Part shown: piece after piece, positions 28,282 to 38,031 of the stretch
Layout: every line of letters begins with the position of its first letter
How positions within the stretch are numbered: position 1 is the first letter of the stretch
Assembly (NCBI RefSeq): GCF_016756315.1
Contig: NZ_AP024235.1
Location: 62,001-126,000, forward strand
Length of the DNA: 64,000 nt
Origin: Alteromonas sp. KC3
GTDB lineage: Bacteria; Pseudomonadota; Gammaproteobacteria; Enterobacterales; Alteromonadaceae
Direction: 5' to 3'
Position numbers and translations under genes: made by a program
Notes under the pieces: generated by a model
Databases searched by the model: none
What the model was told of the DNA's origin: nothing
The model's input: the letters and a program-made list of their open reading frames with translations, nothing else

Positions 28282-29861
28282 TGGAAAAATTCTCTGTACT
28301 GTTCACGTAGTTCGACTTTGCGTACTTTCCCTGTGCTAGTCATCGGCAACGATTCGCAAATAAAAATCTGTTTTGGTACTTCAAATTTGCCTAGCTTGGT
28401 TTTGCAAAATGCGACTATAGCAGGCAGCGCTTCTTCGTCTAAGTTGGCTCCAACAACACAAGCGCATACTGCTTCTCCCCAGTGCGGGTGGGGCACGCCA
28501 ATGGCTGCAGCAGCATCGACTTCGGGTAGCAAGCACATTGTCTGTTCTACTTTTTGTGATGATACATTCTCACCGCCCGATTTTATGGTGTCTTTTACTC
28601 TGTCGATAAACATAAGTTGGCCTTCGGCATCAATAAAGCCCAGATCGCCTGTATGATGCCAACCATACTTGTACGCCGACTCGCTTGCTGTCGGGTTTTT
28701 GAAATAACCGTTCATCACTTGCGGGCCACGCCATACAATTTCACCCACTTCCCCTTGTGCCACTTCATTTCCGTTCTCATCTATAACGGCTTGCTCGGTG
28801 AAGCAAAGTGGTACACCCCAATAGTTCCCTTCTTCAAATTCAGTGCTGCTGCCGTCTTTGAACAGGCACGACACTGGGCTAAATTCTGTTTGACCGCTGC
28901 CTAAGTGGATTTTACAGCCAAACGCATCACGAATTTGCTGTCTATTCTGTTGGCTCATTGGAGCCATGCCGTATATGGCCAGCTCAAAACGGCTAAAGTC
29001 ACGTTTATCGAAGTCTGGTGTTGCCATCAGCGCGTTCCACATCATAGGTAGCAACACTGATGTCTCAACCTTTTCTTTTTCAAGGCTATCTACTATCAGC
29101 ATTGGATCGAAAGCGGCGTGCAATACACAGCAACCGCTGCGCATTATTGTGGGGTATAAAATAGAAAGCGCTGTGCAATGAAACATGGGTAATACCAGCA
29201 ACATTTTGCACTGCACATTTAGTGATAGCTCAAGTGCGCCAGTTAACGCCGCGATAGTCAGCGATAGGTGAGAGGTTTCCACCGCTTTTGGCTTTGAAGT
29301 GGTGCCCGATGTGTAAATCATATGGGCGGTATCTCTGTCGGCGATGATTCTGTCTTCAACTTCAGTAGTGTCACGCTGTGCAATAAAGGATTTAAACGCG
29401 AAGGTTGCGCGGCCTTTGTCTTCGCCTAACGCGATGGTAAAAGCAAGGTTGTTATTGTTCTGTGTGCTCGCGTGCACCAGATCAGCAAGCATAGGGTCAT
29501 AAACAATAACGCGAGTTTCGCTGTGTTCCAAATTAAAGCGCACATCGTCAACGCTTTGCATAAAGTTGATAGGAACTGCAATAACGCCAAGTTTGTAACA
29601 GGCAAAATAAGTAACCACTACATCTATCTGATTAATGGCTAATATGGCCAGTTTATCGCCTTGTTTTACTCCCTCTTGTATAAGCGCGTGTGCCAATTGA
29701 TTTACTTTGTTGTTTAACTCGCCATAGCTTACTTCACGGCGTGCGCCGCCATAGTAATCGACCAACGCGGGTAGGGTGGCACTGTCTCTAGCTCGTCGTC
29801 GCAGAAGATCACCCATTGCCACGCGTTCCACTAAATTTTTTTCGAGTTTTTGTTGGTTCAT
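28260..29861 (-). CDS. AMP-dependent acyl-CoA synthetase/ligase (AtuH-like position)
   Basis: A 533-aa ANL-family ligase that activates a carboxylic acid to its CoA thioester through an acyl-adenylate. The P-loop is MIYTSGTTSKPKAVETS, and YGWHHTGDLG and the C-terminal catalytic lysine region TSTGKVRKVEL are all present. The start at 29861 is set by AAGGA upstream. It closes the operon; by analogy with atuH it would activate the terpenoid or branched acid that feeds the pathway. Confidence 0.88.
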   Translation of the reverse strand: MNQQKLEKNLVERVAMGDLLRRRARDSATLPALVDYYGGARREVSYGELNNKVNQLAHALIQEGVKQGDKLAILAINQIDVVVTYFACYKLGVIAVPINFMQSVDDVRFNLEHSETRVIVYDPMLADLVHASTQNNNNLAFTIALGEDKGRATFAFKSFIAQRDTTEVEDRIIADRDTAHMIYTSGTTSKPKAVETSHLSLTIAALTGALELSLNVQCKMLLVLPMFHCTALSILYPTIMRSGCCVLHAAFDPMLIVDSLEKEKVETSVLLPMMWNALMATPDFDKRDFSRFELAIYGMAPMSQQNRQQIRDAFGCKIHLGSGQTEFSPVSCLFKDGSSTEFEEGNYWGVPLCFTEQAVIDENGNEVAQGEVGEIVWRGPQVMNGYFKNPTASESAYKYGWHHTGDLGFIDAEGQLMFIDRVKDTIKSGGENVSSQKVEQTMCLLPEVDAAAAIGVPHPHWGEAVCACVVGANLDEEALPAIVAFCKTKLGKFEVPKQIFICESLPMTSTGKVRKVELREQYREFFQKEALHS

Positions 29862-29877
29862 GCTGATGTCCTTGCGG

Positions 29878-30750
29878 TTATTGCAATACGCGTGGGATTG
29901 CGCTGCGATGAAAGCCATTCCATGTTTCACTGGTGGGCTTGTCAGAGTGCTTTAACGGATACAGTGCAGGGGCTGAGCCCATACTCGCACCACCATCCAC
30001 AAAAAGTGTTTGTCCGGTTATAAAGTTTGCGCCTCGACTAAGTAAAAAACACACCGTGGCTGAAATTTCTGCTTCACTGGCAATCCTGCCAAGCGGAACG
30101 GCGTGTTTTAGATTACGCAATGTCTGCTTCATGTCGTCTGGGTAGGTATCTAAACCTGATGAGGCCACCCAACCTGGCGCAACGGTATTGACGCGAACGC
30201 CGTGCGGTCCCCACTCCCATGCGGCAGTTTTGGTAAGATTTTCTACTCCTGCGCGTGCAGCGCCGGAATGACCCATACCAGGCATACCGTTCTTGTTGTC
30301 TGCCGTAATATTCACTATGTTGCCGCCGTGCGCCTCAAAGTGTTTATTGAATAGGTTCTTTGACAATAAAAAACCACCTAATAAGTTGGTTTGCACTACT
30401 CGCTCAAAGCCCTTCTGTGATATGGCGCTAAGTGGTGCTCTAAATTGGCCGCCGGCCATATTCACGAGTCCATGCACTCTTGGGTGTTCTATTAATATCG
30501 CGTCTAAGGTTGCGCTTACAGCCTCTTCGTCACGAATATCTAAGCAGTAGTAGCTTGCAGAGCCACCGTCTTCCTTTATTTCTTCAACAGTTGAAATGAG
30601 TTTGTCTTCGCTTCTTCCTATAAGTACAACAGTAGCGCCCAACGACGCCAATTCGTGTGCTGTGCATCTACCAATACCACTACCGCCGCCTGTAATGACA
30701 ATGGTTGTATTGATAAAGCTATCAGCGGCTAAACTTGATTGATAAGGCAT
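29878..30750 (-). CDS. SDR family oxidoreductase of the atu-like operon
   Basis: A 290-aa classical SDR with TGGGSGIGR at the cofactor site, the NMAGG variant of NNAG, and ITGQTLFVDGG. The active-site Tyr of the usual YxxxK is not seen: the segment reads MGHSGAARAGVENL, as in 2,4-dienoyl-CoA reductase and peroxisomal trans-2-enoyl reductase-like SDRs. It would act on an acyl-CoA or an alcohol/aldehyde intermediate. It starts directly at the end of atuA. Confidence 0.85.
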   Translation of the reverse strand: MPYQSSLAADSFINTTIVITGGGSGIGRCTAHELASLGATVVLIGRSEDKLISTVEEIKEDGGSASYYCLDIRDEEAVSATLDAILIEHPRVHGLVNMAGGQFRAPLSAISQKGFERVVQTNLLGGFLLSKNLFNKHFEAHGGNIVNITADNKNGMPGMGHSGAARAGVENLTKTAAWEWGPHGVRVNTVAPGWVASSGLDTYPDDMKQTLRNLKHAVPLGRIASEAEISATVCFLLSRGANFITGQTLFVDGGASMGSAPALYPLKHSDKPTSETWNGFHRSAIPRVLQ

Positions 30751-32595
30751 TTAACGACCTCCGCTTTTGGTGTAAGGCATAAGCGATGTGGGAACCTCTA
30801 GCATCATAGTTAGCAGAGTTTGAGCCGCTGACTTTCCTTGACTATCCGTTCGAAGCGAGGCTGTGCCACCACCACCAAGTGCTTGGGTTATGAAAAAGTT
30901 GAACCCGTTTATTCCAGGAAGGCTGTAGCGTTTAACGCCTCCCTTTACGGCATAAGCGAAAAACGCCTGAACAACTGATTCACTTAACGCGTGATATAAA
31001 AAACGCACTAGGTAAGGGTGGCGCGCAATAACACCGATATTCAAGTTGTCTCCCTTGTCACCACTTCTCGCATAAGCCAGTTCAATAAGCGGCACCGAAG
31101 TAGTGTCAGTGCTCTTATCAATAGGCCCGTAGCGGCTGTCAGATAAAGCATAAGTGGTACCCTCGGCAGGTTCACTGAACTGTGCAGCGTCGTATATTTT
31201 GCTACTGATTACGGTGTCGTTTTTTTGAATTTGAACGTCCACCGCACTTTTATCGATAAGAAACGAATGAATACGAATAAGCGGCTGAGGTTTGGGCCGG
31301 CCAGCGCCAAATCCTGCCATTCCTGGCGCTGCCGACGTCGCCAAGTACGCCATCTCGCTAGCAGCAAAATAAAGCGCTTTAATGTTGTTGTGGTGAAGTG
31401 TAAATCTGGCCACTACTTCTTTGGCATGTTGCGCCGTGGCATGAGGGCCAAAAGTCGCTTCGGTGCCTAATATCTCAATGCAAGTATCGATGTAGGGGGG
31501 CATTCCTTTTTGTTGTAAGGCATGCTCAGTGCGCGAGACTAAGGCATTGATATTAGCGAGCGCTTTATTTTTAACGTTTAACCCGGCAATAAAAAAAGTG
31601 CCCGTAAGTTTGAAGCCATCAACGTAGGTCGCGCACACCTTGTAGTTATTCCCCGGCGCTCGCCCCTTAGCGCCTGACACCATAACGTTGTCTTGGCTAA
31701 TTTGAGTAAGCTGTACGTTTGTGAAGTCGCAGGCCACGTCGGGCAGCAAATAGTTGGCAGGATCACCAATTTCATAAACAAGTTGCTCAGCAACGCTCGC
31801 CGTAGTTGCAATGCCACCAGTATTAGGGGCAATGGAAAGGGTAAATTCTCCAGAGGCATTCACTTCTGCAATGGGGTAGCTCATGTTGGCAAAGTTGGGT
31901 ACAGTTTCCCAATCAGTAAAATTTCCCCCAGTGCATTGCGCACCACATTCAATAATATGCCCTGCAAGTGCACCTTGCGCCAATAGGTCATAATCGTCTG
32001 TTTGCCAGTTAAACTCGTGAATTAAAGGCGCTAGTACCAAGGCGCTATCAACTACACGCCCTGTGATAACAATGTCGGCGCCCGCCGCTAAAGCATCGGC
32101 GATTGGAGTGGCACCAAGATAGGCATTCATCGACGAAAGGTGTTCAGGAAGCGCGCGACCTGAATCCAGATCACTAGTATCTGTGCTAACGGCATTAAGA
32201 CGTTGTTGTTTGCCATCTATGTCGTGATGCAGTGGCAGTAAGTTGTCGCCATATATGCCCACAATATTTAGGTTTACGTTTTTTTCAGCGCACAGTGCTT
32301 TAAGTGCGGCGATGCAACCTGGTACATTCACGCCACCCGCATTCGCAATAACTTTAATACCTTTTTCTGCGCAATCTCTTAGTACGTCGTTCATCGCCAC
32401 GGTGACAAAATCAATGGCGTAACCTAGACGAGGATCTTTTTTGTGAGCTTGAGACAAAATAGCCATCGTTACTTCAGCCAAGTAATCAAAAACGAGGTAA
32501 TCAATGTTTCCCTTGTCCACCAGTTGTCGTGCAGATAACTGGCTATCTCCGTAGAAGGCGGATGCCCCGCCAATACGCACAGTATTACTACGCAT
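30751..32595 (-). CDS. atuA: AtuA family protein (DUF1446, acyclic terpene utilization)
   Basis: A 614-aa protein. The first about 450 residues match the AtuA/DUF1446 family (VRIGGASAFYGDS start, then KVIANAGGVNVPG and DIVITGRVVDSALVLAPL). The last about 110 residues form the appended small domain with ELAYARSGDKGDNLNIGVIAR. The family is tied to acyclic terpene and related acyl-CoA catabolism, but its reaction is not firmly established. It overlaps the carboxylase alpha-subunit gene by 8 bp. Confidence 0.87.
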   Translation of the reverse strand: MRSNTVRIGGASAFYGDSQLSARQLVDKGNIDYLVFDYLAEVTMAILSQAHKKDPRLGYAIDFVTVAMNDVLRDCAEKGIKVIANAGGVNVPGCIAALKALCAEKNVNLNIVGIYGDNLLPLHHDIDGKQQRLNAVSTDTSDLDSGRALPEHLSSMNAYLGATPIADALAAGADIVITGRVVDSALVLAPLIHEFNWQTDDYDLLAQGALAGHIIECGAQCTGGNFTDWETVPNFANMSYPIAEVNASGEFTLSIAPNTGGIATTASVAEQLVYEIGDPANYLLPDVACDFTNVQLTQISQDNVMVSGAKGRAPGNNYKVCATYVDGFKLTGTFFIAGLNVKNKALANINALVSRTEHALQQKGMPPYIDTCIEILGTEATFGPHATAQHAKEVVARFTLHHNNIKALYFAASEMAYLATSAAPGMAGFGAGRPKPQPLIRIHSFLIDKSAVDVQIQKNDTVISSKIYDAAQFSEPAEGTTYALSDSRYGPIDKSTDTTSVPLIELAYARSGDKGDNLNIGVIARHPYLVRFLYHALSESVVQAFFAYAVKGGVKRYSLPGINGFNFFITQALGGGGTASLRTDSQGKSAAQTLLTMMLEVPTSLMPYTKSGGR

Positions 32596-34570
32596 CAGAT
32601 GGCTCCTTATTCGGCAAAATGGTTGCTATTACCTGCTTAGATTTAACCTGATCGCCAGCGCGTAAAGTACTTAGGCTTACTAATCCACTAGTCTTGGCTT
32701 TTAGCGGATGTTCCATTTTCATCGCTTCCATAATGGCAACCGTATCGCCTGCCTTAACGTCGGCGCCATTTTCCAGCATAAGCGCAACAATAACGCCATC
32801 CATCACAGCGCAAATATCGGTGCACTGCTGTGGATCATCGCCTAATAAAGGTTGTGTGGGCTGGTGAGTTACTTGCTCAATGTGAAAATGTCCGCTTCCA
32901 TCATCAATAAACAGGCTGTTTTGTTTTATTGCGTAGCTAATCAAGTGTCGTCGGTTATCAAACCCTATAACAGCGGTGTTTGGGGTTTGGCTAACCAAAT
33001 AAATGGTCGCTTGTTGTTTAGTTTGCTTACAGCGCACAACAAACTGCCCTGATTGATGTGTAACAGTGAGTAACGTGGTTTCGCCGTCACACAGCAGCTT
33101 TATTGGGTAATCTAGTGGAGTGGTGTTCTCCCATTTTTCAGCGCGAATTTCATGTTGCGTACTAAAGAGTATGGTTGCGATGGCTAACAGCGCAAAAGAG
33201 GGCGAGGAGGCACCACGCATTTCATCGGTATCAGCATATTTACTGATAAAATCAGTGGTCACCTCGCTACTAAGAAATGCCGTACTGGTAAGTATATTCT
33301 GCAAGAAGTGTTTGTTGGTGTTTACCCCAAGCAGTTGCGTTTGATACAGGGCGCGGCTGAGTTTGCGCGCAGCTGTGTTTCTGTTTTCCGCCCACACTAT
33401 AACTTTGGCGAGCATTGGATCATAGTGAGTGCTTACTTTTTGATTTGTATAGATGCCGTGGTCAGTTCTAGTGTTGTCTGCCTCGCGCCAGCAATGAACG
33501 TTTCCAGTCTGGGGCATAAAATCTTCCCTAGGATCTTCAGCATACAAGCGTGCTTCGATGGCATGACCTGTTATAGTTATGTCGTTTTGTGATAGCGGTA
33601 GTGGTTCACCACAGGCAACGCTGAGTTGCCACGCTACTAGGTCAATGCCAGTGACCATTTCAGTAACCGGATGTTCGACTTGCAGGCGTGTGTTCATTTC
33701 TAAAAAGTAGAACTGCCTGTCTTCATCTACTAAAAATTCAACTGTACCCGCTCCCCGATAACCACACGCTTTCGCTGCGTTAACAGCGGCGTCGCCCATG
33801 CGCTTGCGAAGTTCAGTATCAATGAAGGGGGAGGGCGCCTCTTCAATAACTTTTTGATGCCTGCGTTGTATAGAACAGTCACGCTCACCTAGGTATATAG
33901 TGTTACCTTTGTTGTCGGCAAACACTTGAATTTCAATATGCCGTGGCGATATCAACGCTCGCTCTAAAATAAGCTCATCACTGCCAAAAGCATTCAGAGC
34001 CTCCGAGCGTGCCATAGTAATTTGCGATGCTAGGTCTGCGGCATCGTGTACCAAGCGCATTCCTTTTCCGCCGCCCCCAGCACTGGCCTTTACCATAATG
34101 GGGAAGCCTATTTCGTTGGCTTTTTGAAGTAGTGTGGCATTACTTTGCTCAGCGCCTTGATACCCCGGAACGCAGGGTACACCCGCCTTAATCATTGCTA
34201 ATTTCGATAGTCGCTTGCTGCCCATCAACTCAATAGCACTAGCACTTGGACCTATAAATATTAGGTTCGCCGCTTCGCATGCGTTTGCGAAATCGGCATT
34301 TTCCGACAAAAAGCCATAGCCCGGATGAACAGCATCTGCATTAGTCAATTTCGCTGCACGAATAATACTGTCAATGTTCAAATACGAAGAGGCGGCATCA
34401 GCTGCACCTATGCGCACGGCCTCATCTGCCTGCCTTACATGGAGTGCGTTAGCATCGGCGTCGCTGTAAAGAGCAACGGTAAAAAAACCTTGCTCATGGG
34501 CGGTACGAATAATGCGGCAGGCTATTTCTCCGCGGTTAGCCACTACTATCTTTCGAATTAACGTTGTCAT
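32588..34570 (-). CDS. atuF: Acyl-CoA carboxylase alpha subunit (biotin carboxylase + BCCP; AtuF-like)
   Basis: A 660-aa biotin-dependent carboxylase alpha chain. The N-terminal biotin carboxylase domain starts IRKIVVANRGEIACRI. The ATP-grasp glycine loop is KASAGGGGKGMRLV, and HPVTEMVTGIDLV is present. The C-terminal biotinyl domain holds EAMKMEHPL with the biotinyl lysine at about K618. Geranyl-CoA and methylcrotonyl-CoA carboxylases share this layout. Neighbouring atuA and the absence of an HMG-CoA lyase gene favour the former. ATG 34570 fits the family N-terminus. Confidence 0.87.
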   Translation of the reverse strand: MTTLIRKIVVANRGEIACRIIRTAHEQGFFTVALYSDADANALHVRQADEAVRIGAADAASSYLNIDSIIRAAKLTNADAVHPGYGFLSENADFANACEAANLIFIGPSASAIELMGSKRLSKLAMIKAGVPCVPGYQGAEQSNATLLQKANEIGFPIMVKASAGGGGKGMRLVHDAADLASQITMARSEALNAFGSDELILERALISPRHIEIQVFADNKGNTIYLGERDCSIQRRHQKVIEEAPSPFIDTELRKRMGDAAVNAAKACGYRGAGTVEFLVDEDRQFYFLEMNTRLQVEHPVTEMVTGIDLVAWQLSVACGEPLPLSQNDITITGHAIEARLYAEDPREDFMPQTGNVHCWREADNTRTDHGIYTNQKVSTHYDPMLAKVIVWAENRNTAARKLSRALYQTQLLGVNTNKHFLQNILTSTAFLSSEVTTDFISKYADTDEMRGASSPSFALLAIATILFSTQHEIRAEKWENTTPLDYPIKLLCDGETTLLTVTHQSGQFVVRCKQTKQQATIYLVSQTPNTAVIGFDNRRHLISYAIKQNSLFIDDGSGHFHIEQVTHQPTQPLLGDDPQQCTDICAVMDGVIVALMLENGADVKAGDTVAIMEAMKMEHPLKAKTSGLVSLSTLRAGDQVKSKQVIATILPNKEPSDA

Positions 34571-34577
34571 AATTGAT

Positions 34578-35384
34578 TTACTCGTACCATGAGGGGGCGC
34601 GTTTGTGCATAAACGCCTGGGTTCCTTCCACGCCCTCTGAAGAAGAAAGCGACTGAACAAATTGCGAGGCAGCGTGATCAAGCAAAGGTTCTAATGGTTG
34701 ATCATTCACTTCCAGCAAGAGCTTTTTGGTGATGGCATTCGCTTTTGGCGCGCAACGCTTTATTTTGCTGAGCAAGTCATCAAGGGTTGCGCCTAATGTT
34801 GTCGTTGAACTTACTTGATGCACTAAACCTAATTGCAGAGCTTGCTGAGCATTTAGCTTTTCTCCGGTTAGTGCTAAGCGCTTTGCCTGATCTACGCCGA
34901 GGCGCATCGCGACAAATGGCGCAATTTGGGCGGGAATTACACCTAATCCTGTTTCAGGTAATGCGAAAAAAGCGGTGTCACTGGCAAGCGTAATATCCGC
35001 AACACAGGCAAGACCGAATCCGCCCCCTAGAACAGCACCTTCTACCACGGCCACCACCACAGTGGGAGCATGTTTTACTTTCGTTATCATGTGGCCAAAA
35101 CTGCGATTAAATTGCCATATTGTATGGTCGCGCTCCTGCTCGCCAAGGGCAGATAAGTGCATGTCAGAGATGTCGCCACCCGCACAAAAATTGCCATCGC
35201 TACCCTCAATCACTACGGCGCGTATTCCGCTAGATTCAAGCATGTCAAAGCACGTAACCACATCGTTGACTAGCGCTAAATTCATTGCATTTTTCTTGTG
35301 AGGCCGGTTGAAACGAATATGCAGTACGTTGTTGGTGACTGCGGTGGTGATTTCGTCAAACGAATGCGTGTCAAACTGTGTCAT
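34578..35384 (-). CDS. Enoyl-CoA hydratase/isomerase (AtuE-like position)
   Basis: A 268-aa crotonase-fold protein. It has the oxyanion pieces FCAGGDISDM and EGAVLGGGFGLACVAD, and a catalytic-type Glu in LPETGLGVIP. In the atu pathway this step would hydrate the glutaconyl-type CoA made by the carboxylase. The ATG at 35384 gives the normal start; the longer frame runs back into the upstream gene. It sits 7 bp before the alpha-subunit gene. Confidence 0.87.
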   Translation of the reverse strand: MTQFDTHSFDEITTAVTNNVLHIRFNRPHKKNAMNLALVNDVVTCFDMLESSGIRAVVIEGSDGNFCAGGDISDMHLSALGEQERDHTIWQFNRSFGHMITKVKHAPTVVVAVVEGAVLGGGFGLACVADITLASDTAFFALPETGLGVIPAQIAPFVAMRLGVDQAKRLALTGEKLNAQQALQLGLVHQVSSTTTLGATLDDLLSKIKRCAPKANAITKKLLLEVNDQPLEPLLDHAASQFVQSLSSSEGVEGTQAFMHKRAPSWYE

Positions 35385-35413
35385 ATAGCGTATTCCGTTA
35401 TCAGGCTTAGTGT

Positions 35414-37027
35414 TTAAAGCCGACCAATACCAAAACTTGTTGGATTTAGGTGTTTGTTTTTCGCTGCTCGGCAAATCGACAGCACAAACGCGAGTACTGC
35501 GCGTGTGTCTTGAGGGTCGATAATACCGTCGTCCCACAATCTGGCTGAATTTGCCAGTGCTCGGGATTTGGCTTCCATTACGCTGACAGTATGTTGCTCA
35601 AGCGCTGTTAGCTTTGCGTCGTCAACTTCGCCACTGCGCGCCATTTTGGCGTGGGCAACGGTGCGCAGCACACTACCAGCTTGTGCGGGCCCCATTACCG
35701 CCACCACTGTTCTTGGCCAAGCAAACATGAAGTCAGGCTCTATACCTCGCCCCGCCATAGCATAGTTGCCAGCACCAAACGAACCACCAAGTACAATACT
35801 TACCTTGGGTACTGTGCAATTAGTTACAGCTTGAATAAGCTTTGCGCCATGTTTGATGATGCCCGCTCGCTCCGACTCTGTACCAACTAAAAAGCCAGTA
35901 GTGTTATGCAAAAATGTAATGGGGGTGCCCGCTTGCTCACATAGTTGAATAAACTGAGCCGCTTTGGCAGCACCATTGGCGGTAATGGGGGCGTTGTTGC
36001 CAACCACACCACAGCGTTGTCCCTCGATGGTGATGAAGCCACAAACTGTGCCCATATCAAATTCGGGTTTAAAATCGACAAAATCTGAGTTGTCTGCCAC
36101 ACGAGCAATGACTTCGCGCACATCGTAAGGGGTTTTAGCGTCTTTAGGCACCACGCCAAGTAATTCTGACGAGGCGTAGATAGGTGGGTTGTGATGTTGG
36201 TTTTGCGATTGACTTACGCTGTGCTCCCACTGAAGGGATGCTGCTATCTCGCGTGCAATACGGATACTGTCGGCATCATCTTGAGCAATAAAATCGGCTA
36301 CGCCAGACACTTCACCGTGCATTTGTGCCCCACCAATTTCTTCGTCGGTAGCAATTTCGCCAGTGGCTGCTTTGAGCAAAGGCGGACCCGCAAGATAGAC
36401 GGTAGACTGCTCTTTAATCATTACCACGTAGTCTGATAGCCCAGGTTGGTAAGCACCGCCTGCAGTAGCGCTTCCATGGACTACCGTAATTTGTGGAATA
36501 CCTGCTGCAGACAAACGCGCCTGCATGGCAAAGCCGGCAGCGGAAAAACCAAACCAGTCACCAAGAGATGTCAAATCACCGCCACCGCTTTGTGAAAGTG
36601 CAATAACCGGTAGCTTTTGCTGAAGCGCTATGTGGTACATGCGAAGACGCTTTTTACTACCAAGTTCAGTAATACTGCCACCCCTAGTGAGATAGTCATC
36701 CACCATAACGATGCAGCGCGTGTTCGCAACATAGCCAATACCCGCTATTACACCACCGCCCGCGGCGCTGCCATCCTTATCGCCCTCTTGCATATAGCCG
36801 CACAGACTTGCCAATGGCATGAAGGGTTTATCTGCATCCAGTAGCAGTGACAACCTGTCTCTTGGCGACAAAAGCCCTTTTTGTTCATACCGCGGTGCTT
36901 TTTTTTGAGCTTTTACAACAACGCGCCTTTCTATCTCTTTAAATTCGTTTACTGCATCTAGCATTACCGCGAAGTTGGCTTGAAACTCATGACTTTGTGT
37001 ATCGATTGTTGAAGAGATAACAGCCAT
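35414..37027 (-). CDS. atuC: Acyl-CoA carboxylase beta subunit (carboxyltransferase; AtuC-like)
   Basis: A 537-aa carboxyltransferase. It has RDRLSLLLD in the N-terminal crotonase domain, then LPVIALSQSGGGDL and GSATAGGAYQPGLSDYVVM, and in the second domain FLHNTTGFLVGTESERAGI and GSFGAGNYAMAGRG. This is the MCC/GCC-type beta subunit and pairs with the alpha subunit two genes downstream. Substrate choice between geranyl-type and methylcrotonyl-type acyl-CoA is inferred from context. Confidence 0.87.
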   Translation of the reverse strand: MAVISSTIDTQSHEFQANFAVMLDAVNEFKEIERRVVVKAQKKAPRYEQKGLLSPRDRLSLLLDADKPFMPLASLCGYMQEGDKDGSAAGGGVIAGIGYVANTRCIVMVDDYLTRGGSITELGSKKRLRMYHIALQQKLPVIALSQSGGGDLTSLGDWFGFSAAGFAMQARLSAAGIPQITVVHGSATAGGAYQPGLSDYVVMIKEQSTVYLAGPPLLKAATGEIATDEEIGGAQMHGEVSGVADFIAQDDADSIRIAREIAASLQWEHSVSQSQNQHHNPPIYASSELLGVVPKDAKTPYDVREVIARVADNSDFVDFKPEFDMGTVCGFITIEGQRCGVVGNNAPITANGAAKAAQFIQLCEQAGTPITFLHNTTGFLVGTESERAGIIKHGAKLIQAVTNCTVPKVSIVLGGSFGAGNYAMAGRGIEPDFMFAWPRTVVAVMGPAQAGSVLRTVAHAKMARSGEVDDAKLTALEQHTVSVMEAKSRALANSARLWDDGIIDPQDTRAVLAFVLSICRAAKNKHLNPTSFGIGRL

Positions 37028-37030
37028 AAT

Positions 37031-38017
37031 TTATGCGCTCTTAACATGATGGTTTGAATGAGTGTGGGGAAACGGTTCAGTTCCCACCGCGCGCTGGTAC
37101 TCTTCGTGCAACTGAGTGACAAGCTGCTTTACTGAAATCACACTGTGAATGCCACTCACACCGTGGCCTGCGCTCCACATGTCCTTCCATGCATTACTGC
37201 CACCAAGATCTAAATCAACACTGTCTTTGCCTTCAATATCCCCTAAATCAACGCCGGCGCGAGCAATAGAAGGCTTTAGAAAGTGGCACTTTACGCCAGT
37301 GAACGTGTCAGTGAATACCAAGTCATCTACGCTCGATGTAACTAACATTGCCTTGTAGTCAGGGTCCACTTCCGCTTCTTCAGTTGCGATAAAGCGGGTA
37401 CCCATATAGCTGTAATTTGCGCCTAATACTTCAGCCGCTCGTATGCCAAACCCATCATTTATTGAACCCGCTAACACGATTGGGCCGTGCCAAAACTCGC
37501 GCACTTCACGCACCAAAGCAAATGGGTTCACTTCTCCTGCGTGCCCCCCTGCGCCAGAAGCCACCAAAATAAGACCATCTACGCCTGCCTTTATCGCTTT
37601 TTTGGCATGGGCAACATTAATGACATCGTGAAATACAATACCGCCCCACTCATGCACGGCTTGGGTAATGGCACTTGGGTTGCCCTGACTTGTGATCACG
37701 AAAGGAACTTTGTGTTTTCTTACCACATCGAAATCTGCATCTAACCGCTTATTAGAGGGATGAACCACCATATTGACGGCATAGGGGGCGATACGTGCGC
37801 TGGGATTTGCAACTTTCTCTGCTTCAAGGGCTGTCGCAATAGTCGTTAACCATTCATCCAGTGCCGCTTGCGTACGCGTGTTAAATGCCGGAAAGCTCCC
37901 GACCACGCCATTTTTGCAGGCACTAATCACCAGCTTTGGTGTAGACACCAAAAACATAGGCGCACAAATAACGGGGAGTTTTAGATTATTGTTTAAAAGC
38001 GTGTTTACCGCATTCAT
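37031..38017 (-). CDS. Nitronate monooxygenase-like flavoprotein
   Basis: A 328-aa FMN TIM-barrel protein of the 2-nitropropane dioxygenase/nitronate monooxygenase family. It starts with LPVICAPMFLVSTPKLV, and has VASGAGGHAGEVNPFALV and GSINDGFGIRAAEVLGANYSYMGTRF. True nitronate oxidation is not implied: many family members near acyl-CoA genes have other, uncharacterised FMN chemistry. It is 3 bp from the carboxyltransferase gene and is not part of the Pseudomonas atu cluster as I know it. Confidence 0.85.
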   Translation of the reverse strand: MNAVNTLLNNNLKLPVICAPMFLVSTPKLVISACKNGVVGSFPAFNTRTQAALDEWLTTIATALEAEKVANPSARIAPYAVNMVVHPSNKRLDADFDVVRKHKVPFVITSQGNPSAITQAVHEWGGIVFHDVINVAHAKKAIKAGVDGLILVASGAGGHAGEVNPFALVREVREFWHGPIVLAGSINDGFGIRAAEVLGANYSYMGTRFIATEEAEVDPDYKAMLVTSSVDDLVFTDTFTGVKCHFLKPSIARAGVDLGDIEGKDSVDLDLGGSNAWKDMWSAGHGVSGIHSVISVKQLVTQLHEEYQRAVGTEPFPHTHSNHHVKSA

Positions 38018-38031
38018 AGTGCACCAGAGCG

